Positions 27,001 to 42,000 of a stretch of 64,000 nucleotides of DNA are shown here, one piece after another; positions within the stretch are counted from its first letter, which is position 1, and the number at the start of each line of letters is the position of its first letter. The stretch is from Apostichopus japonicus (taxonomy: Eukaryota; Echinodermata; Holothuroidea; Aspidochirotida; Stichopodidae): assembly GCF_037975245.1 (NCBI RefSeq), contig NC_092582.1, positions 19,866,577 through 19,930,576 on the forward strand, given 5' to 3'. Below the pieces are notes generated by a model that had not been told where the DNA came from, did not search any database, and saw nothing but the letters and a program-made list of their open reading frames with translations. The translations under genes were made by a program, and so were the position numbers.

Positions 27001-30000
27001 CGCCGAGATCACTGCAGGCAAACAGCATAACACAGAACTCAGTATCAGCAACTTATAATATTATGTATTTTGTATTCAATTTGTAATAAAATACAAATTT
27101 TACGTTTCACATTGCAGGTTGAACAAATAAGACAAAAACTACGATCAAGAAGGCTCAGCCATGTGAATGTTGAAAGTGTGCAGAATGTTCAGGGTATGTA
27201 TGAAAGTGCACTGCACCCAGCAGTAGGAAGGCAAACGATGAAAAAGCTTTTTTTTTAATTTATTGAGAGGGTTAAAGGTAACTTTGGGTCAGCAGAGGTC
27301 AAAATGAAGAAATTTTAGTCATTGCATCGTGACTTCATTTCTACACAGTAAATGATACAATGATATATTATACATAATACAAGGATGTTTAGGAGGATTG
27401 AAAGAGGAAAGACTTTTACAAGCAGCCCGCCCCTCCCCCTTTCCAAAATAATTAGAAATAAAGAATAATAAAGCAAACAAAACACAAAGAGAACAAAATA
27501 AAGAAATGGCTTATACTTACAAATTAACTGATGATAATAATTTTTAGGTAAAGGACATTTAAGCTTGCATTTAGACAATTGTCAAGTTTTAGCAGCTATT
27601 TATGTTGTTATCTACTCCAGATAATTCATGGTACCACTTTATATAACGTGGTTTCGTGATAATTCACAGGTGTTGAATGGAAATTATTTGCGAAACTTGT
27701 TATACTTATGAACATCTAGGTTAAACTCTTTCAAGATTTTCTTAGTTGAAAGGTTAAAAGTAATTGGACACTCTTTTAATTTTTAAATATCTAATCATTC
27801 AGTATTTTTAGATTTGAAAGGAATGAAGATTATAGTTAGAAAGGTAACTTGAGTTATATGAATAAAATACTTCCTTTTCAGTTTGTAGCATGTGTAATTG
27901 ATTTGGATGAATTGGGAAGGCACAATAGGGCAACAAATTCATAATCCTGTTAAACAGTTAATAGACAGCTGGGCACTGCTCTGCTCATCCTTTTTATCAG
28001 TAACATCAACTTTTTTAGAGAATCATGTAATCATTCATTAAAGCAAGATTTTCTATCCACATTCAATTGAGTATTAATTTAAAACAAAATTATTGGGAAA
28101 GTCCTCTCACTCTTCGTTCAGAGGTATTTTATTATAGTTATAGGCTGAAGGATGACCTCTGGGAGGAATATTGGTCATTAGTGACTTCTACTGCTTTCAC
28201 GGTTTTAGCCTAGACCCGGACCTATTTCTTCCCAGCAACACGTATCAAACATCACGCTGATAGCACTGGAAACACTTTATGTGGTTCTTGTCCCTGACTG
28301 TTCGAACGACTGTCATCAGATGTGTTCTTTACCTTCTCTAGCTGTTCTACCAGCTTGTTCAGTCACTATTATCCCTCTACGTGTATTGTTAGAATACCTT
28401 CTAGAGAATGTCTGGATGTTGTGTTTCCTATACAACATTGGTGTTCTCCTTCATCAATCATTTCATGTTTGGACCACATCATACAACCCATCCCGAGACT
28501 GTTCAGTTCTTGTGTCTTCAACTTCAGGGCACCTCTGGGCGCCCCTGAACTTTACCAGCTTGTTCGAAAGCCTCATCAGTGCAAACGCATATTCTGACAC
28601 ATAATCCCCTTCTTTCTGGGTGCAGTTTCACAGCTCATAGCTTTAAATGTTGGAACACTTCTTTAATGCTTAGAGAACTTTAAAGAGTGGACGGTTTCTT
28701 AAGGAAAGCCTCGAAAATCTAACCGCCATGGCCAGGCCGGTGGAAATCTTGCACCACTTGCTCATTATGCAAGTGCCTATTGCCCATGGCTAAATGCACA
28801 CCAGCTGATGGCCAGCCTGAGTAATAAGCACAGCGTCTATGGCAAGCCATTTGGTCAATAAATCGAAAAACATGGATTATCGCTCAAAAAACCATGTTTA
28901 TCGACCAATAAACTATGTTTTATCAATCAAAAAACATGTTTATAGACCAATAAACATTTTTTGGTTGTTAAAAACGGATTATATCCATAAATCTATGTTT
29001 ATTACTTGAAAGACATGGATTATCGCTGATAAACATGGTTTTTCGGCGGTAAACATGGTTTTTCAGCCGATACACATGGTGTATCGCCGATAAACATGTT
29101 TTATCGCCGATAAACATGGTTTATCGCCGATAAACATGGTTTATCGCCGATAAACATGGTTTATCACCGATAAACATGGTTTATCGCCGATAATCATGGT
29201 TTATCGCCGATAAACCATGTTTACCGCGTAAAAAAATAGCTACAGTTCCGCACAATCCGCACATGGACAAGTGCGGAATAATAATCGTCTATAAGCTATA
29301 GTTGGGGTCTATACATAAGACCTTTAAAGTCATAGGAAATAGCCATAGAGCATAATAGGAACTCCCTTTTATTCTATGGAATAGCCAAACTGCATAATAT
29401 AAAGGCTTACAATAGTACAATGGCTAAACGAAGTCAAACCTACCGTTGCAAATTCCGCAGTTAGCTGGAAAGTCTGTGTATGGAATTGTCAACAGATAGA
29501 CCAGGCTATGAATGAGCTAGGTATCACCTGGAAGGAGGATTTATCTCATGTGGTTTTTCTAGAACAGAATTTCATAAGGAATAAGAATATCTTGGGTTAA
29601 CAGCCCAAATCCTGAACACACCCCCGAAAAGGGGGGTTATTTCTGGGGGACGGTTCCATGTATACCATTACAAGTAATCTTATATGAACCAATTAAGGCA
29701 ATATCAAACAATTCAAAAGATGTATTCCAGGTCACCGATGTATACTGAATACAAATACTAATTCAACTTAAACAAATACCATTAATTAAGTTGACACAAA
29801 AACCAAGAAAATTTCTTCTGGCCGTGTTCCTTGTCCTTTAATGAATAAATCAAGAAAAACTTCTTACAGAACATCATCTTGATGCGTTCAAAACGAAAAA
29901 TACTAAATACAATAAATGAAAACAGATAAAGACATAGGTACAAAATGATCACGAGATGAACAGTGATAACACGAGTGAAACATACGATTAATTGGGGTGG

Positions 30001-33000
30001 TGTATTTAATAGTTATTGAGAATTGTATGACTAATGATGATTCTGAAGGGTTCATTAAGAGAATTTAAACTAAAGGGGTTAGCGTATCACATGCCAATGT
30101 TACCCATTACAAAAAACGTGTGTGACTAGGTAACTGAGGGTGCTATTGACAAAAAACTTTAGAAATGGTACAACCCAGCTAGCTTGACTGCTTCATGAGC
30201 AGGATCAGTGTCTAAGTTACATGAACCTTATTATCTTCTTATCCAGGTGACAGAACCTATGACCATCTTACACTTTGTACTCACATGAAGCTGTGAATGC
30301 AGCTGTAGAATACAAGCAGCAGCTCAGTGCGTAGGTTATCAATAAAAAGATTTGTTTATAATTATTTTCAGGTAAACAGTTCAAAGCTGTTTTCATCAGC
30401 ACAGTGAGAACCAGGAAAACGCTGAACAAAGCACAGATTACAACCTCTTCACATTTTGGCAAAGGTACCCACAATGAGCAGTATTACTATGGGTTCTTAT
30501 CTGATAAAGGAGAGCTGATTACAGCCTTAACACGTTGCCAGTGTCTTCTCTACGTCATTGGAGATCCCATTGCACTTTGCTCCGTAGGAGATTGTCATGG
30601 AACTTGGGAGAAATATATTAAGGAATGTCAGGAAAATTACAGTCTCTTTCCACCCGGAACGACTTTGGGATCCATCAAACAAAAAATTAGTGCAGCTACA
30701 CAACAGTTAAACCCATGTGCACAAAGCTTTCAACCGCAAAGAAGAACTGAGGAGCCAAAGTTGTGCTCATTCCCCAGTTCCCAATTTCCACCACTTTGTA
30801 AGACCAATGAGAAAACTGTGTGGGATGAGTTCTGTGACCGTGAAGAATATTTGAAAATTGATGATGCAATATTGAAAGAAGTGAGGAAACAAGTGCAGAG
30901 AGATCAGAAAACACTTATGCAAATGAAGCTATCTACAGGGGAAGCTTTTGTGCAGTGCTTCCGTGGTGTTGATGACAATGAAGACTGTTTTATTGTAAAC
31001 TCTACAAGGAAAGATGACGCAGAAATAGATGATGTTGGTGGTGATAGTGTCAGTGAACAGTTAAAGGTAAAGGACAATATTCATGGAAGTGATGATGATT
31101 CAATACATGATACAGATACCTCTCTAAATATGCAAATGGTAGAAATAGATGGGAATGTGCTTTGGATTGAGGAAGGACGAAAACCTGCACTTAACCAAGG
31201 TAGGCCAGTTAACTGGCCCAAAAAAGTAAGAGAATATCCGGAGGAGTACAAGATTTGTATCATGAGGATCGAGCCATCAGGAAGGGCCTATGCGGTTTTA
31301 GCTGACGGTAGCTCAACTGAGGAGATCATCATTAGCAGTAAGAGGAGACGGGAACGAGCACTAGATGGAGACAGGGTGGTGATGCACATTCTCTCTGAGA
31401 CAGAAGGGGTATATGAGACTCTACCTCTGACACAAGCTGATACTAGTAAACCTACAAAGCTCTATGGGGAAGTTAAACACATCCTAGAAAGGTCCGTCAA
31501 TCCAAAATTCAAGAAATTTGTATGCACTATTGATCCAGACAGCTATGACCTCATGTGTCCTTTTGATCGAAGATATCCTAAGATGGTTCCTATGGGTAGA
31601 ATAAGATCAACTGACTGTACCACAAATATTCAGATTTACAACATAATATACCAAGGGGATGGTAGGGTTGAGAAAGATAAGGTTATCTCCTTAGGGACTC
31701 CAGACAAATCTCACCAGCTGTTTGTTGTGCAGTATTTTAAGTGGTCTCCCGATCACCCATATCCGATTGGGATTGTTACAGAGGTGTTGCCACCGTGTGA
31801 TTCACCAAGAAATGGAATAAGAATTTTAAAGCTAATCCATGGCGTCAAAGACAATTGGCCTCATTCGTTTGCTCAGGAAATTGAAAAAATATTTCCAGAC
31901 AACTGGGAAATTCCTGAGGCAGAATTGACAGGTAGAGCCTATAGGGACTTTCGCAAGAAAGACGTATTTACAGTCGACCCGCCCGAGTCTCAAGACCTTG
32001 ATGATGCACTTCATGTTGAGAAGTTGACCGATGGTAGATTAAGGGTTGGTGTACACATAGCAGATGTGTCCTACTTTATTAAGAAAGGCTCCAATCTGGA
32101 TAAAGAGGCAAGTACGAGAGCGGTTACCTTTTATCCAAGTTTTCATGACAAACCTAGTCACATGTTACCAACTCTGTTTAGCACCATTCTGTGCAGTCTT
32201 CTTCCTTCCAAAGACAGACTGACTCTGTCTGTCATATTCATGTTTGAGAAAAATGGCACACTCATTGGAGATCCTGAAATTCTTAGATCTGTTGTCTGTT
32301 CGGTGCAGAGATTGACCTACAGACAAGTTGAGATGGTTTTGGCAGATCGGAGATCTGATGATGAGGTATTGCCAGTAGTGAGACGGCAGATACGAGACCT
32401 CTATGTTGTAACCTCTTACCTTCGAAGACAGAGACTAGGTGATGGTCGTTTCTTCAACCAAACAGATGAGGGGGAGCAGGAAACTAAGAACACAATGGCC
32501 CATATGCTTGTGGAAGAAATGATGATTCTTACAAATGAGGCAGTAGCTAATTACTTAGTTGGTAAGAGAGGAAACACCATCCCTGTGAGATATCAACCTT
32601 CCCCAGATACAGCAAAAGCTCAAGAGTGGCTAACCAAGTTTGGCAAAGAGGCAGAAAATGGCCTTAAGTTATCATCAATGCTACCATTGATCAAAGAAGT
32701 GACCAAAGAAGACAGCAGTAAAAGTCCATGGCAACGTCCAGATGAGGATAAAGAATTCAGCATACCCGATAGTGATGTTATTGACTTTAGCATGGAGGAT
32801 GTAAGTGAAGAAGTTGGGGGTGTTCCATTAACAAAAACCACATGGGAAAACATCAGGAGCACTTTGAAAAATATCAATCATTCTGACCTTGAGCTTCAGA
32901 ATATTATTGGTGATGAAGGAGGACACCCTAAGCAAGCTGTTGCTTTGTCTCATCTTTACAAGACACTTGGCAATGCACTGTACACCAATGCAAGCAAACA

Positions 33001-36000
33001 GCGGAATGGGTGTCACCACTTCTCTCTTCAGAAAGACTTTTACACTCATTTTACTTCCCCAATTAGGAGATTCATTGACCTTGTTGTTCACCGGATGCTG
33101 GTTGCATGTCTTGAAGGAGAAGAACCACCTTACACTGCCATGGAGTTGGACGACATTTGCCATCATTGTAACAACCAAACTTCCGAGGCAAATAAATTTA
33201 GCAAGATGACACAGTGTTTGCACTTTGCTCTTAAGTTACAGTTGGCCTCAGAGACTAAGCTTGCATTCATAGAATCTGTCAATGATACTAGTCTTCAAGT
33301 GTTGTATCCCCATGAGAGATACCTCCAAGCAACAAGGAGCTCAACCAGCATTCCTCTTAAGCATCTAAAGCCTTCTAAGAAACCAGACGATGGAGAAACA
33401 ATAAATTCAGTAATTCTTCATTTCAAAAACAGTATCTACGACTACAAACCAAAGGTACCTGAGGTCAGAAAGAAAGAGGCAGTGTTGAAAACGGATAGGT
33501 TCATTCAATCAGTTCCAAAGTCATCATGGAAGAATGTTCTTTCTTCTCTAAAAGATGGAAATATAAATGAGATGGAAGACTTGCTGGATCAGATGGTTAA
33601 CGAGGGCAAGGGAAGTCTGTTAGCCAATGATAATCTATCTAAGGATCTAAGGATTTCTGAAATTACCAGTGAAGTTGATGTCCGAACCTCTACCGGAGAA
33701 GATGTGGCACCCAAGAAGTATGTAGACTTTAAACGTGACTTTGAATGTGGTCAAGTGGTTCAGGTACAGCTGACAGCAGGACTGCAACGGGGGTTGCTTG
33801 TACCAAAAATACAGCTCTTTAATATGACCCCAAAGTTCAATTTTTGCATTGAACACCGGGAAAATCCTGTCAACTGTTTTGCAAAGTTAGCTGAAAAGCC
33901 GCCAGACAAGTGTAAGAACATCACGCAATATGTAAAATCCTGGCTCCCTCTAGTGGAAATGATGGTGGTACATAATACTGTGTCTGGGGATGAGACCACT
34001 TACATTCGAGATGTGCCAGTGAAATGGTTTAAGCAACAACGAAAGAACGGTTCAGTGGTGAAATGCGGCTGCTTCTCACTGAAAAGGGATTGGTGCGATG
34101 ATAGAAACATCCGCTATAAGTATTCCCAGTATTATTTCTGCATTCGCCTGGATAGTCAACAAGTATGGTCCAGCTCACAAATGAAACATAGGATGTTGGA
34201 ATGTGCACCAGGAGATATGATTCACACTACAAAGCCAAACAACCGAGGAATGTCGTTAGTTGTTCATGCAGTTACCAGCTCTGTAGAGCAAGACGAGAAA
34301 TACAAAGCCATCAAGATAGAATTTGAAGTGCATTATAGCTCATGTGATATTCCAGTTGAACTGTTTGACCAGAACAAGAACCCTTTGACCTGTTGCACGA
34401 TTGAAATGATCCCAAAATCAAATCCAGATAAGTGAGTATTTTGAGTATTTGACTTACAACATGTTGAATGTATGAAAGCATAAAACTATCACTCCTTTAT
34501 GCTGTTATCAGAAACTTAAAGGATATGTCTGCTTGTGGTTACCGATTTTTATTAATTTTACCAAAAACTACAATATATCAATTTAAAGATCAGCCTCATA
34601 GCTGTGTTCTAGATTAAATGTTAATTAGTTGATATTTGATGATTCTAGACACAACCTTCGTAATTAGTATTTTAAATTTTCAAATGTGATTGACAATTCT
34701 TCTTAATTTGAAATAAACCTTCACAATCAAACTAATGTACTACATGGTCCTGAGATTATGAGTATCGAATAACAAAACCCCTTTCCCAATTTGTGCTTTT
34801 GAAGCTAGAATCAAGTGGGAAAAAGGCATAAAGAAACAGTCTGAATTAGAAAGATGCTCTTTGCTGACAAAAATTGTACATTGTAGGTTTTTAGCTAAAC
34901 TATTTGAGCCATTATCATGGTTAAGCATCCGTCTTATTGTCTGTTCATTTGTCTCTCTGACCATCAATCCTTTGACATTTTGTAATGCTACAAATTGCAG
35001 GTCCTTTTTGAATTGTTTACCAATTTCGATGAGTTTTTACATATATTAGGGTGGTTTCTTCAACAAAAGTAGACCAGGTTAGTATTAAAAAGATTAGGTT
35101 AATTTTGGTTTTAACCAAACTTGGTCAGAGTAATCAGCAGCTGATTGTTCATAAAAGTTGCACTTTATTTTAAGGTGAAATGTCGTTTAGGATTTATCTT
35201 TCAGTTGATATTGACCAAACTTGGTCATCTGGTCAGTGAACACTGGGTCCTAGGTTCTCTCTTAATATCCAGATCAAAGGTCATTTGAGGTAAACAGATG
35301 TCAAAACCCATAATTATTCTAAACATGATAACTCAAGAAGTGAGTCTTTGGTGAGTTTTGTATGTGGTGTGCGAATTTACCTTAGTGACTGCAAAACCCC
35401 AGTGTTCTTTGACGAGTTCAATGGTAAAATGAGATGAACAGGTGTCAAAGTATGAGGAAAGCCTTTTCAAACATGATAACACCAACAGTAAAACTTAGAT
35501 CATCCTCATACTCTGACTGTCATCTATCTCAGTGAATACTGAATAAAGAAGTGTATTGTTTTTTGATGAGCTCAAAGTCCACTTGAGATCAACAGAGGTC
35601 AAATTTGAAAACATTTCAACATGATAGCTGTAACAGGAAATCTCTGATGGTCCCCATAGATTCACTTCAGTGAAAGAGGCACATAGTTCTTGTAGAGTTT
35701 AAAGGCTGAAAATCTTACATAATATCTCCTGAAATAAACGAAAGCCAAGGGTGCGCTTCAGGCGTGTTACTTAGATTCACCTATCTGAGTATAAGAAAAC
35801 ATCTGTGTAGGTCAAGGGTAATTGGAGAAAATTGAATAATTGGACAAAAATCAAAATTACAAAACTGTTTGAAATACGGTAACTTCAAAAGCAAACCATT
35901 GATGAACTTCATATGTAGGTCCACATAAGTGCTAGAACCATGTTAAAGTCAACAGTGGTTTATCTTGAAAAACTTTAAATATTCACACATGAAATATGGC

Positions 36001-39000
36001 AAGGAATCACTAATTCAAAACCGTGGGCTGCGGTGAAACTCATACGGTATGATGATGCCCCAGTACGGTGAGTTCTCTAGCTGTTGTAGTGAAACTCATA
36101 TCATATGATGATGTCCCAGTACGGTGAGTTCTTTGTTGCAATAATTTTCTTTCGGTGAACAAAGTTGGCTCAGCTTCAGTTCAGTTTGTAAAGTGGCTCA
36201 GTATTTATTACAGTCCAAAAGATCTGAAATACATACAAAAATGTGGGACAGTCGGTCAGAAGATGAAATCTGTTGAATAAAGTTGATACATTTAAAGTTT
36301 TGGATGACTTTTGGCCCTTGCCAGTTCTCACAATCTGACACAACATCAAGGTGTTAACATGGTATATCTCAATCTCAAAATTATCTTTATAGTCTCTGCT
36401 GTGGTATAAACTAGATGATTTTAGGAGAAGTGGTTTTGGCAATAAGAGCCAGTGATGTAAACAATTTTTTACTGGTAAGTTGGAGGCAAAACTAATTTGT
36501 TAGCACAATAAAGTAAATAAAATGCATGTCTATGTCTTCATAGAGAATCTACGTGAGTGTATTTCACATAAGGGGATTGTACTTTCTTGATATTTGAACA
36601 TTTTGGCATGAAATTTGTCGTGTAAGTTGGATCAGCTTCTTTCTTTAAAATTATTTTGATCAATGTCTGTTACCTCAACAGGAGATTTGAAGAAGCTGTT
36701 CAGATGGTTGCTAGTACAGCAGCATGTCGGAAGCTAATGAGACATATCTGTTTGCAACGCCCTTTGAAAGTTATGAACAATGTTGAAGATCATGATGGTA
36801 AGCTTAAGGTGCATCCTTCAACTGCTTGTATTATGTAGAATTAAAATAACTCTCGTTGTAGAAAAGTGTTCAAACGTCTACACCAGTCGGCAATAATGTA
36901 GCATACACCCTTTATAAGTTTGAGATGAATATATTTGTGAAACGCTTGGCAAACATCTCCATTCAACTCTGAAACAAAGCGTGAAATACGTTCGTCAAAT
37001 ATAATAGAAAATGAACGAATAAAGTAGTTAAGTAAACTCCTACCTATTCTCAGAACACTTACTCTAAAGTAATTTATGTTGCTTTGTCTTTCAATTACAC
37101 CAGTAACACAAACTGACCCCCTCTTACTCATTTCAAATTCACCGCTAAGACTTTTTAATGTTACTAATCACTTAGTATTTTCCCGTGTATAACTACATTC
37201 GTAAACTTGGCTAGAACGAACGCAGTCTTCACTGGTAAGCAAATACACGTACACGTATTACACTAGTAAAAGTACAGAGAAACAAAATGGCGACCTCTAC
37301 CGTTACAACAATACAATCATATGTAAATCAAGACACAACCTAGTGACAACAAATTACAAGGCATATCAACGTATGAAATGCACAGAATGTTCAAATGACT
37401 TACATTTAATATCTCCTTGGCATATCAGTTGATAGTCCAATTTGCACCCTGGGAAGTTGGCCCATCTGATATACTGTCACCTCCCGCACTGATGTACTGC
37501 CGAGTGTCTTCAAGCACATATAAGCAAATTTTCCTGTTCTTTGCAACTTCTACATTTAACATCTTTAGCTGGGCATTGTCGATCGTTGGCCAAATTGCTT
37601 CAGTGATACACACCTATAACACTGACTTACTGAAGCATCCTGTGTAGAGCCGGTATTCAAATGGTAACCGTGATTCTTTTAATGGCCCACTAGAATTTGG
37701 GCACATGATTTGTTACTGTTAGTGTTACTGTTTGAGTAATTGGCAGAATTTCCGTGTCTTGCAATTGACTTAGCATCTCTGGCAGTTTGTTCAAAGAGTT
37801 TCGCAATAGATAATGCTTTCTGTATTGGCAAATTGGATTCTAGAAGCAAATATTCACGCAGACGGTGTCAATAGGTCTTTTCAACTTAACTAATTGATCT
37901 CTGATCATTTCATTACGAAAGGTTTTAAAATGACAACTTTCAGTACTAGTACTAGCACTATCGGTAAGCCCCGCAGTAGTCGTGGAACCAGTACCTGTAT
38001 CGTTGAAGATCCCGTAGGTGATGATCCGACATCTGTTGTAGCATAATTTACTGAACTGAAAATAGTTTGAAAAGCAGAAATTGAAGGATCAGGCAGAGTA
38101 TAGTATATACGTTGTCCTTCTGCCTCTAAGGCATTCAAAAGTAGAGCCCGTTTTCGAGCAGCAGTGGCAGTAGTTACATCGCAAGCGAGTAAAAAGTTCT
38201 CGAACATGCGTTTACATTAAAACAATGATATTGGCGGAGAACCAGGTGTAGCAAGAAAAACGGCAGAGAAGCAACACTTGAAGAACCATCGTCAAAATTG
38301 CACAAAATCGGTTCTTTATATAACCTCGTTACAATTTATGTGGTGTTTAGTACTTAAACACTAGAAATGAATAAGATTCTCGTTGATTTTGCAACAAATT
38401 TGTTCAACGTTATCATGACAGTCCTCAAATTTACACAAGCATGAATAATTTGTTACTTGATAGCCAAAACTACCCAAAATACTGCCATTAGGATTCATCC
38501 TTGAGCGCACCTAATTAATTCACCAATCCCCTGTATGATTGTGAACACATGTGCACTACTGTCCTGTGTGTGAAGACAAGTTTGGCTTGACCACTGAAAT
38601 AGTACACTGTTTGTTTAATCATGAAGTTGTGCAGAGGAGCCTTCAGTATGGCTAACATTACCAACTCGAGTAGATATTCAATCTCCCCTGTTTTTGGCCA
38701 AAAAACAGGGGACTCGGGTGGTATTTGCTGTAGGCAGGGAAGATCGTAATGTTCTGTATCTCTAACACTCTTGCTGCTAAACATTGCTTCTAGCAACCTG
38801 CAGGTCTCTTGATTCATTTAAGGACGATCATACTGTCTGTCATGTACATCTTCTCTTTAGAGGTGAACGATGATTCTTGCAGTGATGGAAATTCCCATTT
38901 TGGCAGCCATTACCGTAGCTTGAAATTCAACATAAGGATAGTCAGTTCCTTGAATGGAGCAACCCAAGACTTAAAAATCTTGCCACAAATCTTCGCTTCC

Positions 39001-42000
39001 ACTTCAGGAACTTGCATACCCCAATGGCTATCTCTGAAGCATCACACAAAAAAACAATGCCATTTCTTCTGATGCATTGGGTGGAGTCAAACACCTAGGG
39101 ATTCTAACTTGGAACAGTCGTTACCATTCTTGTTGAGTCTTTTCGGGTAATTCATCATCCCAGTCAATGCTTCCCATAAACCGTGCATACCTCAACAATA
39201 ATAGGTGCCACAAATCCAATTGGGTCGGAAAGTTTTAACTATCACAGTTAATGCCTTTCTCTTCATAATCTTGTCATGCATGACTTTCTCATCCAATTAT
39301 GATAGTGATTACAAATCTATCATCTTCGTGATTCCATTTCACTCCAAGTACCTTCTCTTCACTTCCTTTGTTCACTAAAGGCAGGCTTTCTTCTCTACTC
39401 TCTCTTCCATCTCTCAACTTCTCGTTAGATTTCCACTTCTTGATCTTAAATCCTCATTTCTTAGAACATATCAAGCTGTTAGCTCTACGCCTTCTCCGAC
39501 AGTTATTAGCGAAGTACAAACGTCGTCCATGTAGGTATCTCTGTTTAACACCTTGGCTGCCTTTAGATAAGCATTTTACTTTCCTTTGCTGTTATTGTTT
39601 ATGTGGTTCATACCATAGCAGCAGCAGGCTTATCCCGTCAATACAATTTTAATGAAAATGTATGATTCACGGTTTTTATCAAGATCTCACCATAAATATC
39701 GATGTACGTTCTGGTCCAATTCAGGAAGTAAGACTCGATTATACAGATATCCACAGCGTTCTCTCTGAATCTCAATATTACTCCGTTCAGGTTTATGAGC
39801 AAGTCCGATCCTTTTTAGCAAATATAGTCATTAATGGATTACACTTGTTGGAAGCATTAAAAACTATTCTAAGAGGAGTACAAATCTTTTTTCTAGACGA
39901 ATTACAGAATAGTGAGGGATGTAATAAACAGGACCTTGATACTCATCAATTTCGGTTTTGCTCAATTTTCTGACGAAACTTATCTCCATCATCTCATTCA
40001 TCTCACTCATCAGACTTTTTAATGCAGCACTGTAGTCTTCATCTTTTCTTCGTCTTCTTTCAAGTCCTTCCAGCATTATCACAGCTTTTCCTCTTTTGTC
40101 ACAAACGTTTACTAGCTGGGTCCCTTGTCAAAGGATAAGGAATCATCCACCGATTTCCAAGTTTCAAACAGGATTCTTCTATCGACTTCGCCTTTATATC
40201 TTCGTCTGTACTGAGTTTAGTCTTACATGTGCAGATGGGATTGCTTCAGTCGACCAAAATCCGGTCATGGTCAAATCTACTGGCTTCCTGATCTCAATAT
40301 GCATAATTTTGCTCTTTGTTTGGGCATTTCCTCTTCCACCAAAGAAAGTCCATCCTAATGTAGACATTTTTGTTGCAAGTTCCTTTAATCTTGATAATTT
40401 CGCCTGTGAGTAATTGAGCAAGGTCTATGCCAATAATAATATCAATAGGACCACCTTGTCTCTTTCATGTGCTGTTTAATTCTCATTTTAAACACTGTCT
40501 CGAGTTCTGTGACATTGACATCTCGTACATCATTTATCTTTTCCTTTTCCATTGCTGTTATGTTGTGCATAGCATTTGGATGATTCCTTGCAGTTGAAGC
40601 TTAAAATTCCTAGAATTGAAACTTTCTACGGTACCTCTAAATATTTTGACATATGCAGTGACATTTTGCCGTTAAATGTTTAGTTGGTTCACCAAATGCT
40701 CTCTCACAAATATTCCTGTGAACCAGTATCTAGCTTGACACTAGCAACTAGACCGCCACCCTTTGCTAGAACTTCAACACCTAACACGCTGTGTAAAGGT
40801 TCATCCGTGTTATAAACACTTACATTACTCATATTGCCTGCATTCTCTCCAAAGTGTTAGAGCTTATGATGAAACTTGTTGCACTCGATCTATCTAGCTT
40901 CTTGACACACGTTCTTTCTGGGGCAGTTGCTCAAACGGTGATTTTTTTCAGCGACTTTGAGACAAGAGAAACATGCTTGGTTATTTTCATTAACTCTACC
41001 TTCATACTAAGCAACTTTTCATACTGCTCTGGCCAATGCTCATTTACTCGCAGATCTAGCGTTTCTGTCATCGTTGAACACCTTGCTGTTTCACATCCTG
41101 TTGATTTCTCTTTGGCTTCGCTGGAACAGCAGAATAACTTTCAGAATTTCCAAAAACAGGATCATTAACCTCCCTAGCAGATGCCGTTACAAATTTTACA
41201 ACATCAGTTTGACCAGGAATAATAACTCTTTCCTTCAACCTGTAGTTCTCACTTTGCCCTCTGTTTTGTAAGAACTAATTTAGTCTTTCAATGATTTGTT
41301 TGAGACTACTCTGATTATTGAGCTCATGTATGTACCCTAGCTAGTGCACTAAGAAATTCAAAACAGTTTTCAAGATCGTCAGCAAACTCACTAAGCCTGG
41401 CCCAATCTACCCTTTGCTGATTTAAGATCTTATTGACCCAGGCCTGCACTATCACAACTGTATTACCAAACCAATCTTTTAGCGTTTTGCATGCAGAATT
41501 ATATTGTTATACGAAACTAGCAGGACTTGGCAATAAGCTATAAAAGGTTTGGTAGGTCATAGATATACAACAAACTATTTGCCCAAATAGCTCCTGATCT
41601 GGACAACATGGATTAAGAAACAAATACCCCAGCTGTTTGAATGTTTTAACAACATCGTATGACATTCATTATTGGTGTTTTCTCTCTTTTTTTATCTTCT
41701 AAATATAAAGTCGTCTCGAAGTACCTTCTGAGACTAGGGCCTGAGTTCAACATTGAGGAAAATGTCCCTAAAAATGTGAAATGCAGTCCACCAAACGAAT
41801 CACAGAGAGAAGCACTCCACTTGGCATTGTCAAATACCTTTTCAGTAATTCAAGGACCACCAGGTATTCATAAAGAATAGTTTTATCTTTTAATATTTCA
41901 CATATTTTAAATCAATTTAATTAATCTTAGGTATGTCTAGGTGTTTAATTGAATTGAATTGAATTGAATGTATTGTCTACCATCGGAAATTTTGCTTACA

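Noticed and set aside
28862-29226. Possible CRISPR-like array
   Set aside because: The 20-bp units follow each other with no unique spacers, in animal intron DNA. It is a simple minisatellite.
32828-33223. 131-codon minus-strand frame opposite the RNB exon
   Set aside because: It is a shadow of the conserved + strand RNB domain with no signature of its own. The same applies to other minus-strand frames across 30,268-34,000.
36841-37131. 96-codon minus-strand frame next to exon 17
   Set aside because: No known motif. It may belong to the edge of an LTR element but cannot be supported as a gene.
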